From contig NZ_CP033906.1 in NCBI RefSeq assembly GCF_003816055.1, positions 1,984,001 through 2,048,000 of the forward strand: 64,000 nucleotides of DNA, written 5' to 3'. A model generated the notes under the pieces. That model did no database searches. It was not told the DNA's origin and saw nothing but the letters and a program-made list of their open reading frames with translations. Shown here piece by piece: positions 1-8,166 of the stretch (position 1 is its first letter; every line of letters starts with the position of its first letter). Position numbers and translations under genes: made by a program. This DNA is from Bacillus sp. FJAT-42376 (GTDB lineage Bacteria; Bacillota; Bacilli; Bacillales; Bacillaceae).

Positions 1-310
1 TTCCTGGGATCGGCTTTTCCTCTTTAATTCCTACTCCTGCATTTTCCAATAGAATTCTTGCGGCATCAAGGTTTCCGATTTCAAATGCCGGATGCCTCTT
101 GCTTGTGACGGGGTCCATTTCTTCCAGTCCGATATGAACTTCAATGGCTCCTGCAGAACACCAAAATCCTCCATTTCCTTTCAGGCTATCAGGCTTTGGA
201 ATTTCATTAAAGCCCAGCAAATCCAGATAAAAGGCCCGTGCTGCGGCTTCTTCGTGAGAGGGTACACAAATTTGTACATGATCCATTTTAATGAATTTCA
301 GTGAGTTCAT
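1..310 (-). CDS. VOC (glyoxalase-like) family protein, 3' end cut by window
   Basis: Reading leftward from an ATG at 310 (SD GGAGGA eight bases upstream) gives MNSLKFIKMDHVQICVPSHE, then an AARAFYLDLLGF segment and an IEVHIGLEE strand. This is the beta-alpha-beta-beta-beta pattern of vicinal-oxygen-chelate proteins, with a candidate metal His in DHVQICV and a Glu in EVHIG. About 103 residues are present and the C-terminus lies outside the window. The gene follows the TauE/SafE gene on the same strand, and its SD overlaps that gene's stop codon, so the two are probably co-transcribed and translationally coupled. The substrate cannot be told; many members are dioxygenases, glyoxalases or resistance proteins. 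Confidence 0.75.
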   Translation of the reverse strand, partial: MNSLKFIKMDHVQICVPSHEEAAARAFYLDLLGFNEIPKPDSLKGNGGFWCSAGAIEVHIGLEEMDPVTSKRHPAFEIGNLDAARILLENAGVGIKEEKPIPG

Positions 311-322
311 TTTTCCATCCTC

Positions 323-1057
323 CTATTGTATGAACTGATAAAAAATCTGGCCGATGAGAAGAAGCGTGACGCCTCTAATGATCCACTTTGCCGAAGAAAA
401 GGAGATTCGTCTTGCGGTCCGGATTGCCAATTGAGCACCAATGAGCGACCCGATAGCAAGCGGGATTGCGATTTGGAAATTCACCATGCCTGCAAATAAA
501 TAGGCAGTAAATGCTCCTACACAGCTGACAAACGTCTGAAATCTCGTATAAGCAATCGATGAAAGGTAGGAAAGTCCGAGCTGAAAATACATGTACATGC
601 TTAGCGTAGCCTGCCCGGGGCCGAAAACCCCGTCATATACACCAATCCCAAATATGGCTGGATAAGACTTAGCAGGCAGCTTTCTGTTTCGATCCGGCAA
701 ATCCTTTTCCCTTTTCTTCAAGACGCTTAAGACGAAGGCAAAAGTCAGGAGAATCAGTGCCGCCGCGTTCATGAAGTCCTCTGGAATCATCCCCGAAATA
801 CATCCTCCAGTAACCCCTCCTGCCAGCGCAAAAGGAACCGTTTTAAGCACCTCCGTTAACTTTATTTCATCACTTTTCAGCAAAAAGAAAAAGCTTGAGA
901 AGGAACTAATTGTATTCGAAAACTTGGTAGCAGCGATAATCTGATGAATGGGAAGCCCGTATAGGATCATAGCAGGCATTCCAATCAATCCGCCCCCGCC
1001 TGCAAGCGTTCCGAGAAAAGAAGTCATTGCACCGATAAAGATGAGAGGCCATTCCAT
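323..1057 (-). CDS. TauE/SafE family sulfite/anion exporter
   Basis: A 244-residue, very hydrophobic protein with about seven or eight membrane segments. Its N-terminal segment has the glycine-rich stretch TLAGGGGLIGMPAM, typical of the TauE/SafE (DUF81) permease family, and a related segment (GVYDGVFGPGQATL) recurs in the second half, as expected for the family's internal duplication. Members export sulfite, sulfoacetate or other small anions; the substrate here is unknown. It is divergent from ccpC across about 107 bp and lies directly upstream of a VOC-family gene on the same strand. Its length is usual for the family and the start has a good SD (GAGGGGG). Confidence 0.85.
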   Translation of the reverse strand: MEWPLIFIGAMTSFLGTLAGGGGLIGMPAMILYGLPIHQIIAATKFSNTISSFSSFFFLLKSDEIKLTEVLKTVPFALAGGVTGGCISGMIPEDFMNAAALILLTFAFVLSVLKKREKDLPDRNRKLPAKSYPAIFGIGVYDGVFGPGQATLSMYMYFQLGLSYLSSIAYTRFQTFVSCVGAFTAYLFAGMVNFQIAIPLAIGSLIGAQLAIRTARRISFSSAKWIIRGVTLLLIGQIFYQFIQ

Positions 1058-1164
1058 TTGTATTCCCCCTCTGTATATTAAAGTATATTCATTGCCAAAT
1101 CATAATGAAATGTCGAAATAATTAGCATATAATATAAGAAAAACTTATTGAATGAGGTGAAAGG

Positions 1165-2040
1165 GTGCAAATCACAGAATTACGAATGCTTCTCGTATTG
1201 GCGGAGGAAATGAATATGAGAAAAGCCGCCGAGCGATTATTTGTGTCCCAGCCTGCGCTGTCCCAGCGTCTTCAGTCTATCGAGAAAACATGGGGGGCCA
1301 AAATCTTCATACGCTCCCAAAAAGGCCTGACGCTGACCCCTGCCGGAGAAAAAGTAGTTGAGTACGCGAAGGAAACGGTTCTGAGGGAAGAAAAAGTGAG
1401 AGAAGATATATCCGCCCTTGAAGGGGAAGTGAATGGAACGCTGCGGCTCGCGGTGGCTTCTATTATCGGCCAGCACTGGCTGCCGAAAGTACTGAAGACA
1501 TATGTTCAAAGGTATCCTCATGCGAAAATCTCACTGATTACCGGATGGAGCAGCGAGATTTTGAAAAGTCTTTACGAAGATAATGTCCACATTGGGATTG
1601 TAAGGGGAAGTCATGAATGGAAAGGAGTGAAAAAACACTTGATTCGCGATGAGCTCTATCTGGTCGATACGGAAATCCGAAATGCCGAAGAGCTGATGAC
1701 AACAGAACGCCCCTTCATCCAGTTCCGCAGTGATTCCACCTATTATCAGGAGATTCAGGATTGGTGGCACCGGAAATTTCAGACCTCACCGAAAAGAACG
1801 ATTATCGTAGATCAAATCGAGACATGCAAACAGATGGCCTATAACGGAATCGGCTATGCGATTCTGCCTTCCGTTGCACTCGATGAACATGAACCCATCT
1901 ACAAGGTCCTGCTTTCGGACCCCGATGGAAAACCAATAGCAAGGGATACATGGATGCTCGGCTATGAAGCGGCTTTTCAGCTGAAGCAAGTGCAGGCTTT
2001 TTTAGAGGTGGTAGAAGAGTGGACAAACGCAGCACCCTAA
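1165..2040 (+). CDS. ccpC: LysR-type transcriptional regulator CcpC
   Basis: A 291-residue LysR-type regulator. Residues 1-60 form the winged helix-turn-helix (LFVSQPALSQRLQSIEKTWG) and residues about 90-290 the substrate-binding-like effector domain. The stretch SIIGQHWLPKVLKTYV and the C-terminal GRDTW-like RDTWMLGYE match B. subtilis CcpC (YkuM) as I remember it. CcpC represses citB and citZ of the tricarboxylic acid branch in response to citrate. The start is a GTG with SD GAGGTGA. In B. subtilis this gene also lies just before the ykuQ-ykuV block, as here, which supports the call. The ykuNOP flavodoxin genes that separate them there are absent, and an LtrA-like gene takes their place. 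Confidence 0.88.
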   Translation: MQITELRMLLVLAEEMNMRKAAERLFVSQPALSQRLQSIEKTWGAKIFIRSQKGLTLTPAGEKVVEYAKETVLREEKVREDISALEGEVNGTLRLAVASIIGQHWLPKVLKTYVQRYPHAKISLITGWSSEILKSLYEDNVHIGIVRGSHEWKGVKKHLIRDELYLVDTEIRNAEELMTTERPFIQFRSDSTYYQEIQDWWHRKFQTSPKRTIIVDQIETCKQMAYNGIGYAILPSVALDEHEPIYKVLLSDPDGKPIARDTWMLGYEAAFQLKQVQAFLEVVEEWTNAAP

Positions 2041-2176
2041 CGGATTACCAGTCCAGACTCAGGAAGGTCAGTGTAAAGCAAGAGCCGTATCTGAATTCAT
2101 CGGATAAGAAAGAGAAGATTGGATGGTCTTGAATGAGGAGAAGTCCGCTTTAATAACGATACAAGGGAGAAGACTT

Positions 2177-3271
2177 ATGGGGGAAAAGAAAGTTTTGTGG
2201 CTTGAATTGTTTTACGACCTGATTTTTGTAGCTGCGGTGGCTAAAGCTACTCATCTGCTGCTGCATGTGGAAGAGGGAATCGTTCCGGCGGAGTATTTGT
2301 TTAAGTTTATTTTGATTTTTATTCCCATCTGGTGGGCATGGGTGGGTCAGACTTTATTTATCAACAGGTATGGTGAAGATTGCTTTTCACAGCGGATCTT
2401 TATGATTATTCAAATGGTCTTCGTAGTTTTAATGACCGCCAGTCTCTCAAGCGATTTCGATCCGTATTATGTGCCTTTTCTGATTGGATATGCCGGAATC
2501 CGCTTTGTAACATCGCTGCAATATTTATGGGTTCTTAAAAGAAAAAGTGATTCAAAGGAGCCGGCAGCGAAATATTTAGGGTTCGGATTTTTAATAGGAA
2601 TTGCCATCTCCTTAAGCTCTGTTTTCTTTGATCCGCCTCTCCGTTACGCAGTCTTATATCTTGGTATCTTTGCAGATCTCGCAGTTCCGGTTTTGGGCCG
2701 CAGATATTTGAGCAAAGCACCGGCTAATTCCCCGCATTTACTGGAGCGGTTCGGATTATTTACGATTATTTTGTTCGGAGAATGCATTGTCAGCTTAATA
2801 GCCATTCTTCATCTGGAAAAAGGGGATTGGGGAGCCATCTTTTTTACCCTTGTCTCGCTTATTTTAATTGCGGCAATGTGGTGGCAATATTTTGATAATC
2901 TTGAGAAAAAAGTTGATAAAGAAAAGAAAACAACCGGACAGAGAATTATCTATGGGCATTTATTTATATTCATGTCTTTAAGTGCAATTGCCGCGGCCAT
3001 TCAACTGGCTTATTTGCATAAAGTGGATCATCACTTCCTGACCATCTTGTCATTTGGGGCCGCTTTCGTTTATTTTTTGTCAACAGCCCTTGTTTTTCAT
3101 CGGTTCCGGTTTGTTCATCACCGGCTCCGTGTTTTTCACTTCGGTTTATTAGCAGGTATTTTAGTGTTGTTTATGATTTTGGATTTTGTCCTGCCGGTTC
3201 CAAGCGTCGTCATTTTTGTACAATTAGCCTTTTTCTTTATCTTGTATGCGAAAATAGCACCCAGGGGATGA
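2177..3271 (+). CDS. Low-temperature-requirement A (LtrA) family membrane protein
   Basis: A polytopic protein of about 364 residues with roughly ten to twelve hydrophobic segments. The N-terminal signature KVLWLELFYDLIFVAAVAKA and the motif LLERFGLFTIILFGE are typical of the LtrA/YwcJ-like family (PF06772). The role of the family is poorly defined; it was named for low-temperature growth in Listeria. An ATG exists at 2123 in frame, but 2177 is preferred because AGGGAG sits seven bases before it and the family signature begins right after. The gene lies between ccpC and dapH, where B. subtilis has ykuNOP. A weak hairpin follows the stop codon. Confidence 0.8.
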   Translation: MGEKKVLWLELFYDLIFVAAVAKATHLLLHVEEGIVPAEYLFKFILIFIPIWWAWVGQTLFINRYGEDCFSQRIFMIIQMVFVVLMTASLSSDFDPYYVPFLIGYAGIRFVTSLQYLWVLKRKSDSKEPAAKYLGFGFLIGIAISLSSVFFDPPLRYAVLYLGIFADLAVPVLGRRYLSKAPANSPHLLERFGLFTIILFGECIVSLIAILHLEKGDWGAIFFTLVSLILIAAMWWQYFDNLEKKVDKEKKTTGQRIIYGHLFIFMSLSAIAAAIQLAYLHKVDHHFLTILSFGAAFVYFLSTALVFHRFRFVHHRLRVFHFGLLAGILVLFMILDFVLPVPSVVIFVQLAFFFILYAKIAPRG

Positions 3272-3302
3272 AAGACGTCCTTCCGCCGAACGAGTCTTTC
3301 TT
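3270..3302 (+). terminator. Weak hairpin after the LtrA gene
   Basis: GAAAGAC (3270-3276) pairs with GTCTTTC (3294-3300) over a 17-base loop and is followed by TTATC rather than a long U-run. It is probably a weak terminator before the dapH promoter region. Confidence 0.4.
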
Positions 3303-3377
3303 ATCAATACGCTTGTCAATTACCCGTTTCGTTTGATAGAGTAAAAAAGATATTATATACGATGGAGGACGATACAT

Positions 3378-4088
3378 ATGAAAATGATGGATGCAAATGA
3401 AATTATTTCATTTATTCAAAATAGCACGAAATCAACACCTGTTAAGGTTTATGTGAAAGGCGATGTGGAAGGAATCAATTTTGGAGCTTCTTCTAAAACC
3501 TTCTTAAACAGCGGCAGCGGAGTTGTTTTCGGTGAATGGGCTGAAATTAAAGAAGCGATCGAAGCAAACGAAGGAAAAATCGAGGATTATGTAGTTGAAA
3601 ATGACCGCCGCAACTCAGCGATTCCGCTTCTGGATATGAAAGGAATCAAAGCGCGTATCGAGCCGGGTGCCATTATCCGCGATCAAGTGGAAATCGGAGA
3701 CAATGCCGTCATTATGATGGGTGCATCCATTAACATTGGATCTGTCATCGGGGAAGGAACCATGATTGATATGAATGTGGTTCTTGGCGGCCGTGCTACG
3801 GTCGGTAAAAACTGTCACATTGGTGCAGGTTCTGTGCTTGCAGGCGTCATCGAGCCGCCATCCGCTAAGCCGGTTGTCATTGAAGACGATGTTTTAGTAG
3901 GAGCGAATGCTGTTATTCTTGAAGGCGTGACAGTCGGAAAAGGCGCGGTTGTTGCAGCGGGAGCCATCGTTGTAGAAGACGTGGCGCCGTATACAGTCGT
4001 AGCAGGAACTCCTGCCAAGAAAATTAAAGATATCGACGAAAAAACAAAATCAAAAATTGAAATCAAGCAAGAGCTTCGTCAACTGTAA
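3378..4088 (+). CDS. dapH: Tetrahydrodipicolinate N-acetyltransferase DapH
   Basis: A 236-residue protein that acetylates 2,3,4,5-tetrahydrodipicolinate with acetyl-CoA in the acetyl branch of lysine/diaminopimelate synthesis. After an N-terminal alpha/beta region (1-90) it shows hexapeptide repeats of a left-handed beta helix (about 95-200: [20 protein letters not shown], then [19 protein letters not shown]). It matches B. subtilis DapH (YkuQ) in length and motif order. The SD is GGAGG and the start is ATG. DapL follows 68 bp downstream, so the pair forms the dapHL unit; a strong hairpin lies between the two genes. The product enters peptidoglycan and lysine synthesis in the cytoplasm. Confidence 0.95.
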   Translation: MKMMDANEIISFIQNSTKSTPVKVYVKGDVEGINFGASSKTFLNSGSGVVFGEWAEIKEAIEANEGKIEDYVVENDRRNSAIPLLDMKGIKARIEPGAIIRDQVEIGDNAVIMMGASINIGSVIGEGTMIDMNVVLGGRATVGKNCHIGAGSVLAGVIEPPSAKPVVIEDDVLVGANAVILEGVTVGKGAVVAAGAIVVEDVAPYTVVAGTPAKKIKDIDEKTKSKIEIKQELRQL

Positions 4089-4101
4089 GAAGCTTGAAAA
4101 C

Positions 4102-4132
4102 AATGCGCGGGTGGCCACCATCCGCGCATTGC
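4102..4132 (+). other. GC-rich hairpin between dapH and dapL
   Basis: CAATGCGCGG (4102-4111) pairs perfectly with CCGCGCATTG (4123-4132). The loop region contains a further palindrome, GGTGGCCACC (4111-4120). No U-run follows, so it is more likely an mRNA-stability or processing element than a full terminator. This is direct from sequence; the role is inferred. Confidence 0.6.
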
Positions 4133-4156
4133 TATATCTTTCTGGAGGATGATCGA

Positions 4157-5281
4157 ATGCTCTCTCTTGAGAAATTAACAGCAATCCGCAGGGATCTTCA
4201 TCAGATTCCTGAACTCGGGTTTCAGGAGTTCAAGACTCAAAGGTACCTGCTTCACTTTTTTGAAAAGCTTCCAGCAAACCGGTTTGAGCTGAAAAAATGG
4301 AGAACGGGTCTTCTTGTTAAAATAAAAGGGACGAACCCTTCTAAAATCATGGGCTACCGTGCCGATATCGACGGCCTGCCGATTACGGAGCAAACAGGCT
4401 ATTCCTTCTCCTCAGTGCATGAAGGGATGATGCATGCATGCGGGCACGATCTCCATATGACGATTGCGCTCGCCATTGCGGAACACTTTATCCATAACCC
4501 GATTTCAGACGACCTTCTCCTCCTGTTTCAGCCTGCAGAAGAAGGGCCGGGCGGTGCCCAGCCAATGATGGAAAGCGAAGAGTTCAAGGAATGGAAACCT
4601 GATTTTATCACAGCCCTTCATATAGCTCCTGAGCTTCCGGCTGGAACGATTGGAACCAAGCCGGGCCTTTTGTTTGCCAACACGTCCGAACTTTTTATTG
4701 ATTTAAAAGGAAAAGGCGGGCACGCAGCCTATCCGCATACCGCAAAAGACATGATTGTAGCAGCGAGTCAGCTGGTTGGCCAGTTTCAGACCATTATTTC
4801 ACGGAACGTTGATCCGCTTGACAGTGCTGTTATCACGGTCGGCAAAATCACAGGAGGAACCGTTCAGAACATTATTGCTGAAAACGCCAGACTCGAGGGA
4901 ACCATCCGAACCCTTTCCGTTCAGTCCATGGGAAGGGTCAAGGAACGCATTGAAGCGATCGTAAAGGGCCTTGAATTAGCCTATGACTGTGAAGCGCATA
5001 TCGATTATGGAGCGATGTATCATCAAGTGTTCAACGAAGCAGAGCTTACCAAAGAGTTTATGCAATTTGCCGAGAGCCTGCCGTTCGTCCAATTTGAAAA
5101 AAGCAAAGAGGCAATGACCGGTGAGGATTTCGGATACTTCCTATCGGAAATTCCCGGATTTATGTTCTGGCTTGGTGCGGAGTCGCCTTATGGCCTTCAT
5201 CACAGTAAGCTTCAGCCTGATGAAAATGCGTTGGAAACTGCCGTCCGTACCATGATTGAATATTTTTTGTTTAAATCCTAA
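4157..5281 (+). CDS. dapL: N-acetyldiaminopimelate deacetylase DapL
   Basis: An M20-family amidohydrolase of 374 residues that removes acetate from N-acetyl-LL-diaminopimelate, the step after transamination in the acetyl pathway. Metal-ligand motifs are visible: HACGHDLHM around residue 95 and the catalytic EEGPGG around 130, with the dimerisation insert in the middle ([14 protein letters not shown]) and TGEDFGYFL and GLHHSKL near the end. The reading frame stays open back to 4094, but the ATG at 4157 is chosen because SD TGGAGGA precedes it and the length then equals that of B. subtilis YkuR. It is the second gene after dapH. Confidence 0.94.
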   Translation: MLSLEKLTAIRRDLHQIPELGFQEFKTQRYLLHFFEKLPANRFELKKWRTGLLVKIKGTNPSKIMGYRADIDGLPITEQTGYSFSSVHEGMMHACGHDLHMTIALAIAEHFIHNPISDDLLLLFQPAEEGPGGAQPMMESEEFKEWKPDFITALHIAPELPAGTIGTKPGLLFANTSELFIDLKGKGGHAAYPHTAKDMIVAASQLVGQFQTIISRNVDPLDSAVITVGKITGGTVQNIIAENARLEGTIRTLSVQSMGRVKERIEAIVKGLELAYDCEAHIDYGAMYHQVFNEAELTKEFMQFAESLPFVQFEKSKEAMTGEDFGYFLSEIPGFMFWLGAESPYGLHHSKLQPDENALETAVRTMIEYFLFKS

Positions 5282-5336
5282 ATTATGGAATAATCACCTC
5301 TTGTCTGTGGCACCTTATCAGACAGGAGGTGTTTTT

Positions 5337-5582
5337 ATGCCAAGAATAGGTGTAGAGCAATCATTGACAAATGTTGAAGAAGCTTTAAAATCCATGGGCT
5401 ATGATGTGGTTCAAATCCGCAGTGAAGAAGACGCTCAAAACTGCGACTGCTGTGTGGTAACAGGTCTGGACAACAACATCATGGGGATCAGCAACACGGT
5501 TACTGAAGGTTCTGTTATTGAAGCGAGCGGATTATCAGCCGAAGAAATCTGCCAGCAGGTACAGCATCGTTTTAATCAATAA
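5337..5582 (+). CDS. ykuS: YkuS, UPF0180 family protein
   Basis: A small cytoplasmic protein of 81 residues in the UPF0180 family, whose function is unknown. Visible features are [19 protein letters not shown], a Cys cluster (NCDCCVVTG) and GLDNNIMGI. The ATG at 5337 follows SD ACAGGAGGTG; an upstream in-frame extension to 5256 overlaps the end of dapL and has no SD. Position after dapL agrees with B. subtilis. A strong terminator follows directly. Confidence 0.9.
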   Translation: MPRIGVEQSLTNVEEALKSMGYDVVQIRSEEDAQNCDCCVVTGLDNNIMGISNTVTEGSVIEASGLSAEEICQQVQHRFNQ

Positions 5583-5608
5583 AAAAGCCAGCGCTGCTGG
5601 CTTTTTTT
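5581..5608 (+). terminator. Terminator after ykuS
   Basis: AAAAAAGCCAGC pairs with GCTGGCTTTTTT over a three-base loop, with a further run of T. A textbook intrinsic terminator, immediately after the ykuS stop. Confidence 0.92.
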
Positions 5609-5675
5609 TATTTGGAAAGAGCAAGCTGACAGACAGGCCGTGGGAAGGGGCGGAATCTGCCGGAAAAAGTCGATT

Positions 5676-5801
5676 GGCCCGTATGTAGGGAAAGTTGGCC
5701 CGTAAACAGCGGGAAGCGGCCCGTAAACCGCGGGAAGTGGCCCGTAAATCGCGGAAAGCGGCCCGTAAACCGTGGAAAGCGGCCCGGAAATTGTAAATCG
5801 G
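5676..5801. repeat. Tandem repeat, six units of exactly 21 bp
   Basis: Units start at 5676, 5697, 5718, 5739, 5760 and 5781, each 21 bp, with a core close to GGCCCGTAAACCGCGGAAAG. Units 2-5 are nearly identical; 1 and 6 are diverged. They lie between the convergent terminators of ykuS and ykuT. Frames on both strands stay open because 21 is a multiple of three, but no SD supports a gene. There are no spacers, so it is not a CRISPR array. Confidence 0.92.
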
Positions 5802-5837
5802 GAACGGAGGATGATTCCTGGGCTGCCATCCAAACAA

Positions 5838-5863
5838 AAAAAAGAGCCGCATCGGCTCTTTTT
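5838..5863 (-). terminator. Terminator of ykuT
   Basis: AAAAAGAGCCG pairs with CGGCTCTTTTT over a CAT loop. It overlaps the ykuT stop codon and reads as a terminator for the minus strand. Confidence 0.85.
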
Positions 5864-6710
5864 ACTCTTTCCCGGAAGGATCTTTTTTCTCCATGTAGAC
5901 TTGATGAGGAAAAGGGATTTCGATTCCATTAGCATCGAAAGCTTCTTTAAATGCTTTTCGCAATGCGCGTTCCGCTCCCCATTGCTCGCCGTTTTCTGTT
6001 TTGGCGATAACGCGGATAACAACGTCGGAAGCACCGAGTGCCTGAACCCCTATAACGTTCGGCCCTTCCACAATTACAGGCATTTCGGCAGCCATTTTAT
6101 CGCATACATCCTGCATGACCTTAATTGCGTGGTCGATGTCGTCGTCGTATGAAATTCCAATGTCGACGAGTGCTCTCATGTTGCCTCTTGTATGGTTGCT
6201 CAAGTTTGTGATTTCCCGGTTCGGTACATAATGCAGCGTTCCGTCAAATCCCCTGATTTGAGTTGTCCTCAGGCCGACCTGCTCTACGATCCCTGAGAAA
6301 CCTGCTGTAGTTATATAATCTCCGACATCCAGCTGGCGTTCCAATAATAAGAAGAAACCTGTAACAACGTCACTCACAAGACCTTGTGCGCCGAAGCCGA
6401 TGGCAAGACCGACTACGCCGGCACCGGCAAGAAGAGCGGTAGCGTCGTATTCAAAGACTTGGAAAACCATGACGACAAAGATGAAAACAAGTATGTATCC
6501 AAATACATTTAACGTGAGGCTTTGCAGGGTCATGGCACGTCCGGGAGATATCTGCTGCCGGTTTTGGACTTTTTGGAAGGACCTTTCAATGATCCGGTTC
6601 CCGATTGCTTTGACAATAAGAAAAGCGACTAGAATGATGACAAGTTTCAATACAATGATTCCCGCGTTTGTCAGCAAACCAGCCCAATTAATTTTTTGTA
6701 TGATGTCCAT
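5862..6710 (-). CDS. ykuT: Small-conductance mechanosensitive channel YkuT (MscS family)
   Basis: A membrane channel of about 282 residues that opens under membrane tension to release osmolytes. Three N-terminal membrane segments are seen. The third is the Gly/Ala-rich pore helix, [20 protein letters not shown], and is followed by the cytoplasmic beta domain with the conserved [18 protein letters not shown]. It aligns with B. subtilis YkuT in position and motif. The start is set at 6710 (MDIIQK), six bases after AGGAAG; an ATG at 6716 touches the SD and is less likely. It is convergent with ykuS. Confidence 0.9.
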   Translation of the reverse strand: MDIIQKINWAGLLTNAGIIVLKLVIILVAFLIVKAIGNRIIERSFQKVQNRQQISPGRAMTLQSLTLNVFGYILVFIFVVMVFQVFEYDATALLAGAGVVGLAIGFGAQGLVSDVVTGFFLLLERQLDVGDYITTAGFSGIVEQVGLRTTQIRGFDGTLHYVPNREITNLSNHTRGNMRALVDIGISYDDDIDHAIKVMQDVCDKMAAEMPVIVEGPNVIGVQALGASDVVIRVIAKTENGEQWGAERALRKAFKEAFDANGIEIPFPHQVYMEKKDPSGKE

Positions 6711-6910
6711 TTGCATCTTCCTTTCTGGATCTGAAGGGCAAGCTAATCATTTTGTTACCCTTAACTCATCATGTTAAACTTATTATGCTCATGAATTCGC
6801 AAATTCATTGACCAGTTTATCATAGGTTTTTTCTCATTTGAAACAATTATCGTCATGATTTGCATTTTTTTGGGGATAACAAGTATTGTTGGAAACAGTA
6901 CATTCGCAAA

Positions 6911-6960
6911 TTAAATTCATTATCATTTAACATTGACTAAAAATAGCTATCTGCTATAAT
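6911..6960 (+). promoter_or_regulatory. ykuU promoter with upstream palindrome
   Basis: TTGACT (6933-6938) and TATAAT (6955-6960) are 16 bp apart, a good sigma-A promoter about 80 bp before ykuU. Just upstream lies TTAAATTCATTATCATTTAA (6911-6930), whose outer six bases are inverted repeats. It is AT-rich and resembles Fur/PerR-type boxes, but regulator identity is inference. Confidence 0.65.
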
Positions 6961-7042
6961 AGGCAATGTGAAAAATGAATAGGTGTTGAGAAAAGACCTT
7001 TTTTTTTCTCAATTGCTTTAATACATACTGGAGGGATACACA

Positions 7043-7585
7043 ATGGCAGAACGTATGGTAGGAAAACAAGCACCACGTTTTGAAATGGAAGCTGTAATGG
7101 CTAACAAAGAATTTGGCAAAGTAAGTCTTGAAGAGAACATGAAGAACGATAAATGGACGGTTCTTTTCTTCTATCCAATGGATTTCACATTTGTCTGCCC
7201 GACTGAAATCACAGCGATGTCAGACCGCTATGATGAATTTGAAGATCTTGATGCTGAAGTAATTGGTCTTTCTACAGATACAATCCACACTCACTTAGCT
7301 TGGATTAACACAGACCGCAAAGATAACGGTCTTGGAGATCTCCGCTACCCGCTTGCGGCAGATACGAACCATGCAGTTTCACGTGATTATGGCGTTTTGA
7401 TTGAAGAGGAAGGCGTAGCGCTTCGCGGACTGTTTATTATCAATCCGGAAGGCGAGCTTCAATATCAAACCGTGTTCCATAACAACATCGGCCGTGACGT
7501 GGATGAAACACTTCGTGTGCTTCAAGCACTTCAAACAGGCGGACTTTGCCCGGCTAACTGGAAACCGGGACAAGCTACACTTTAA
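7043..7585 (+). CDS. ykuU: 2-Cys peroxiredoxin YkuU
   Basis: A 180-residue typical 2-Cys peroxiredoxin (AhpC/TSA family) that reduces peroxides in the cytoplasm. The peroxidatic Cys is in FTFVCPTEI near residue 52 and the resolving Cys in GGLCPANW near the C-terminus; the catalytic Thr/Pro context (FYPMDFTFVCP) is intact. SD is GGAGG. The next gene, ykuV, encodes a thioredoxin-like partner that could recycle it. A hairpin terminator in the 67-bp gap probably sets a lower level for ykuV. Order matches B. subtilis ykuU-ykuV. Confidence 0.93.
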   Translation: MAERMVGKQAPRFEMEAVMANKEFGKVSLEENMKNDKWTVLFFYPMDFTFVCPTEITAMSDRYDEFEDLDAEVIGLSTDTIHTHLAWINTDRKDNGLGDLRYPLAADTNHAVSRDYGVLIEEEGVALRGLFIINPEGELQYQTVFHNNIGRDVDETLRVLQALQTGGLCPANWKPGQATL

Positions 7586-7603
7586 TTTTTAAATGAATAG
7601 TTG

Positions 7604-7632
7604 AAGGTCTAACTGCCGGTTAGACCTTTTTC
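7604..7632 (+). terminator. Terminator between ykuU and ykuV
   Basis: AAGGTCTAAC (7604-7613) pairs with GTTAGACCTT (7619-7628), followed by T. Only about 20 bp remain before ykuV's start, with no room for a promoter, so ykuV expression must come from readthrough. A partial terminator is inferred. Confidence 0.75.
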
Positions 7633-7652
7633 TTACTACAGGAGGGGTACAG

Positions 7653-8108
7653 ATGAAACTACGTGAACCAATGCCGGAATTAAACGGTGCTGTTGAATGG
7701 CTGAACGGCCAAGTGACGAAAGAGGATTTGACTGGTGAGAAACCGACTCTGATCCATTTCTGGTCTGTAAGCTGCCATCTTTGCAAAGAAGCGATGCCTC
7801 AGGTCAATCAGTTCCGTGATGAGTATAAAGACAAATTGAATGTGGTGGCTGTTCATATGCCTCGTTCTGAAGACGATCTTAATCTGGATTCTATTAAGAA
7901 AACAGCGGAAGAGCATGGAATTCACCAGCCGATTTTTGTAGACAGTGAGCACAAGCTGACCGATGCTTTTGAAAATCAATATGTACCTGCTTATTACGTT
8001 TTTGACAAGGAAGGCAACCTTCGCCACTTCCAGGCAGGCGGCAGCGGGATGAAAATGCTTGAAAAGCGTGTAAACCGCGTACTCGCTGAAACAGAGAACG
8101 CTGAATAA
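7653..8108 (+). CDS. ykuV: Thiol-disulfide oxidoreductase YkuV
   Basis: A 151-residue thioredoxin-fold protein with active site FWSVSCHLCKEAMP (CxxC about residues 41-44) and the cis-Pro segment YVPAYYVFD. It has no signal peptide, so it is cytoplasmic. Family knowledge and neighbourhood point to dithiol-disulfide exchange, perhaps reducing the peroxiredoxin YkuU. SD AGGAGGGG precedes the ATG by eight bases. Same position as in B. subtilis. Confidence 0.93.
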   Translation: MKLREPMPELNGAVEWLNGQVTKEDLTGEKPTLIHFWSVSCHLCKEAMPQVNQFRDEYKDKLNVVAVHMPRSEDDLNLDSIKKTAEEHGIHQPIFVDSEHKLTDAFENQYVPAYYVFDKEGNLRHFQAGGSGMKMLEKRVNRVLAETENAE

Positions 8109-8116
8109 CCAATATG

Positions 8117-8152
8117 AAGTCCGCTGCTCTCCACGGGCAGCGGACTTTGCTT
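8117..8152. terminator. Hairpin between convergent ykuV and membrane gene
   Basis: AAGTCCGCTGC pairs with GCAGCGGACTT (8137-8147). The T-run is short, but the stem of 11 bp suggests a shared terminator for the two convergent genes. Confidence 0.7.
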
Positions 8153-8166
8153 GTATCAGCTCGTAT

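Noticed and set aside
5676..5801. CRISPR array
   Set aside because: Units are contiguous without spacers and no cas genes are present.
5535..6034. Open frames on both strands across the 21-bp repeat (FTGRFPR-like protein repeats)
   Set aside because: They arise because the repeat length is a multiple of three; no SD, no family, and they overlap ykuS and ykuT terminators.
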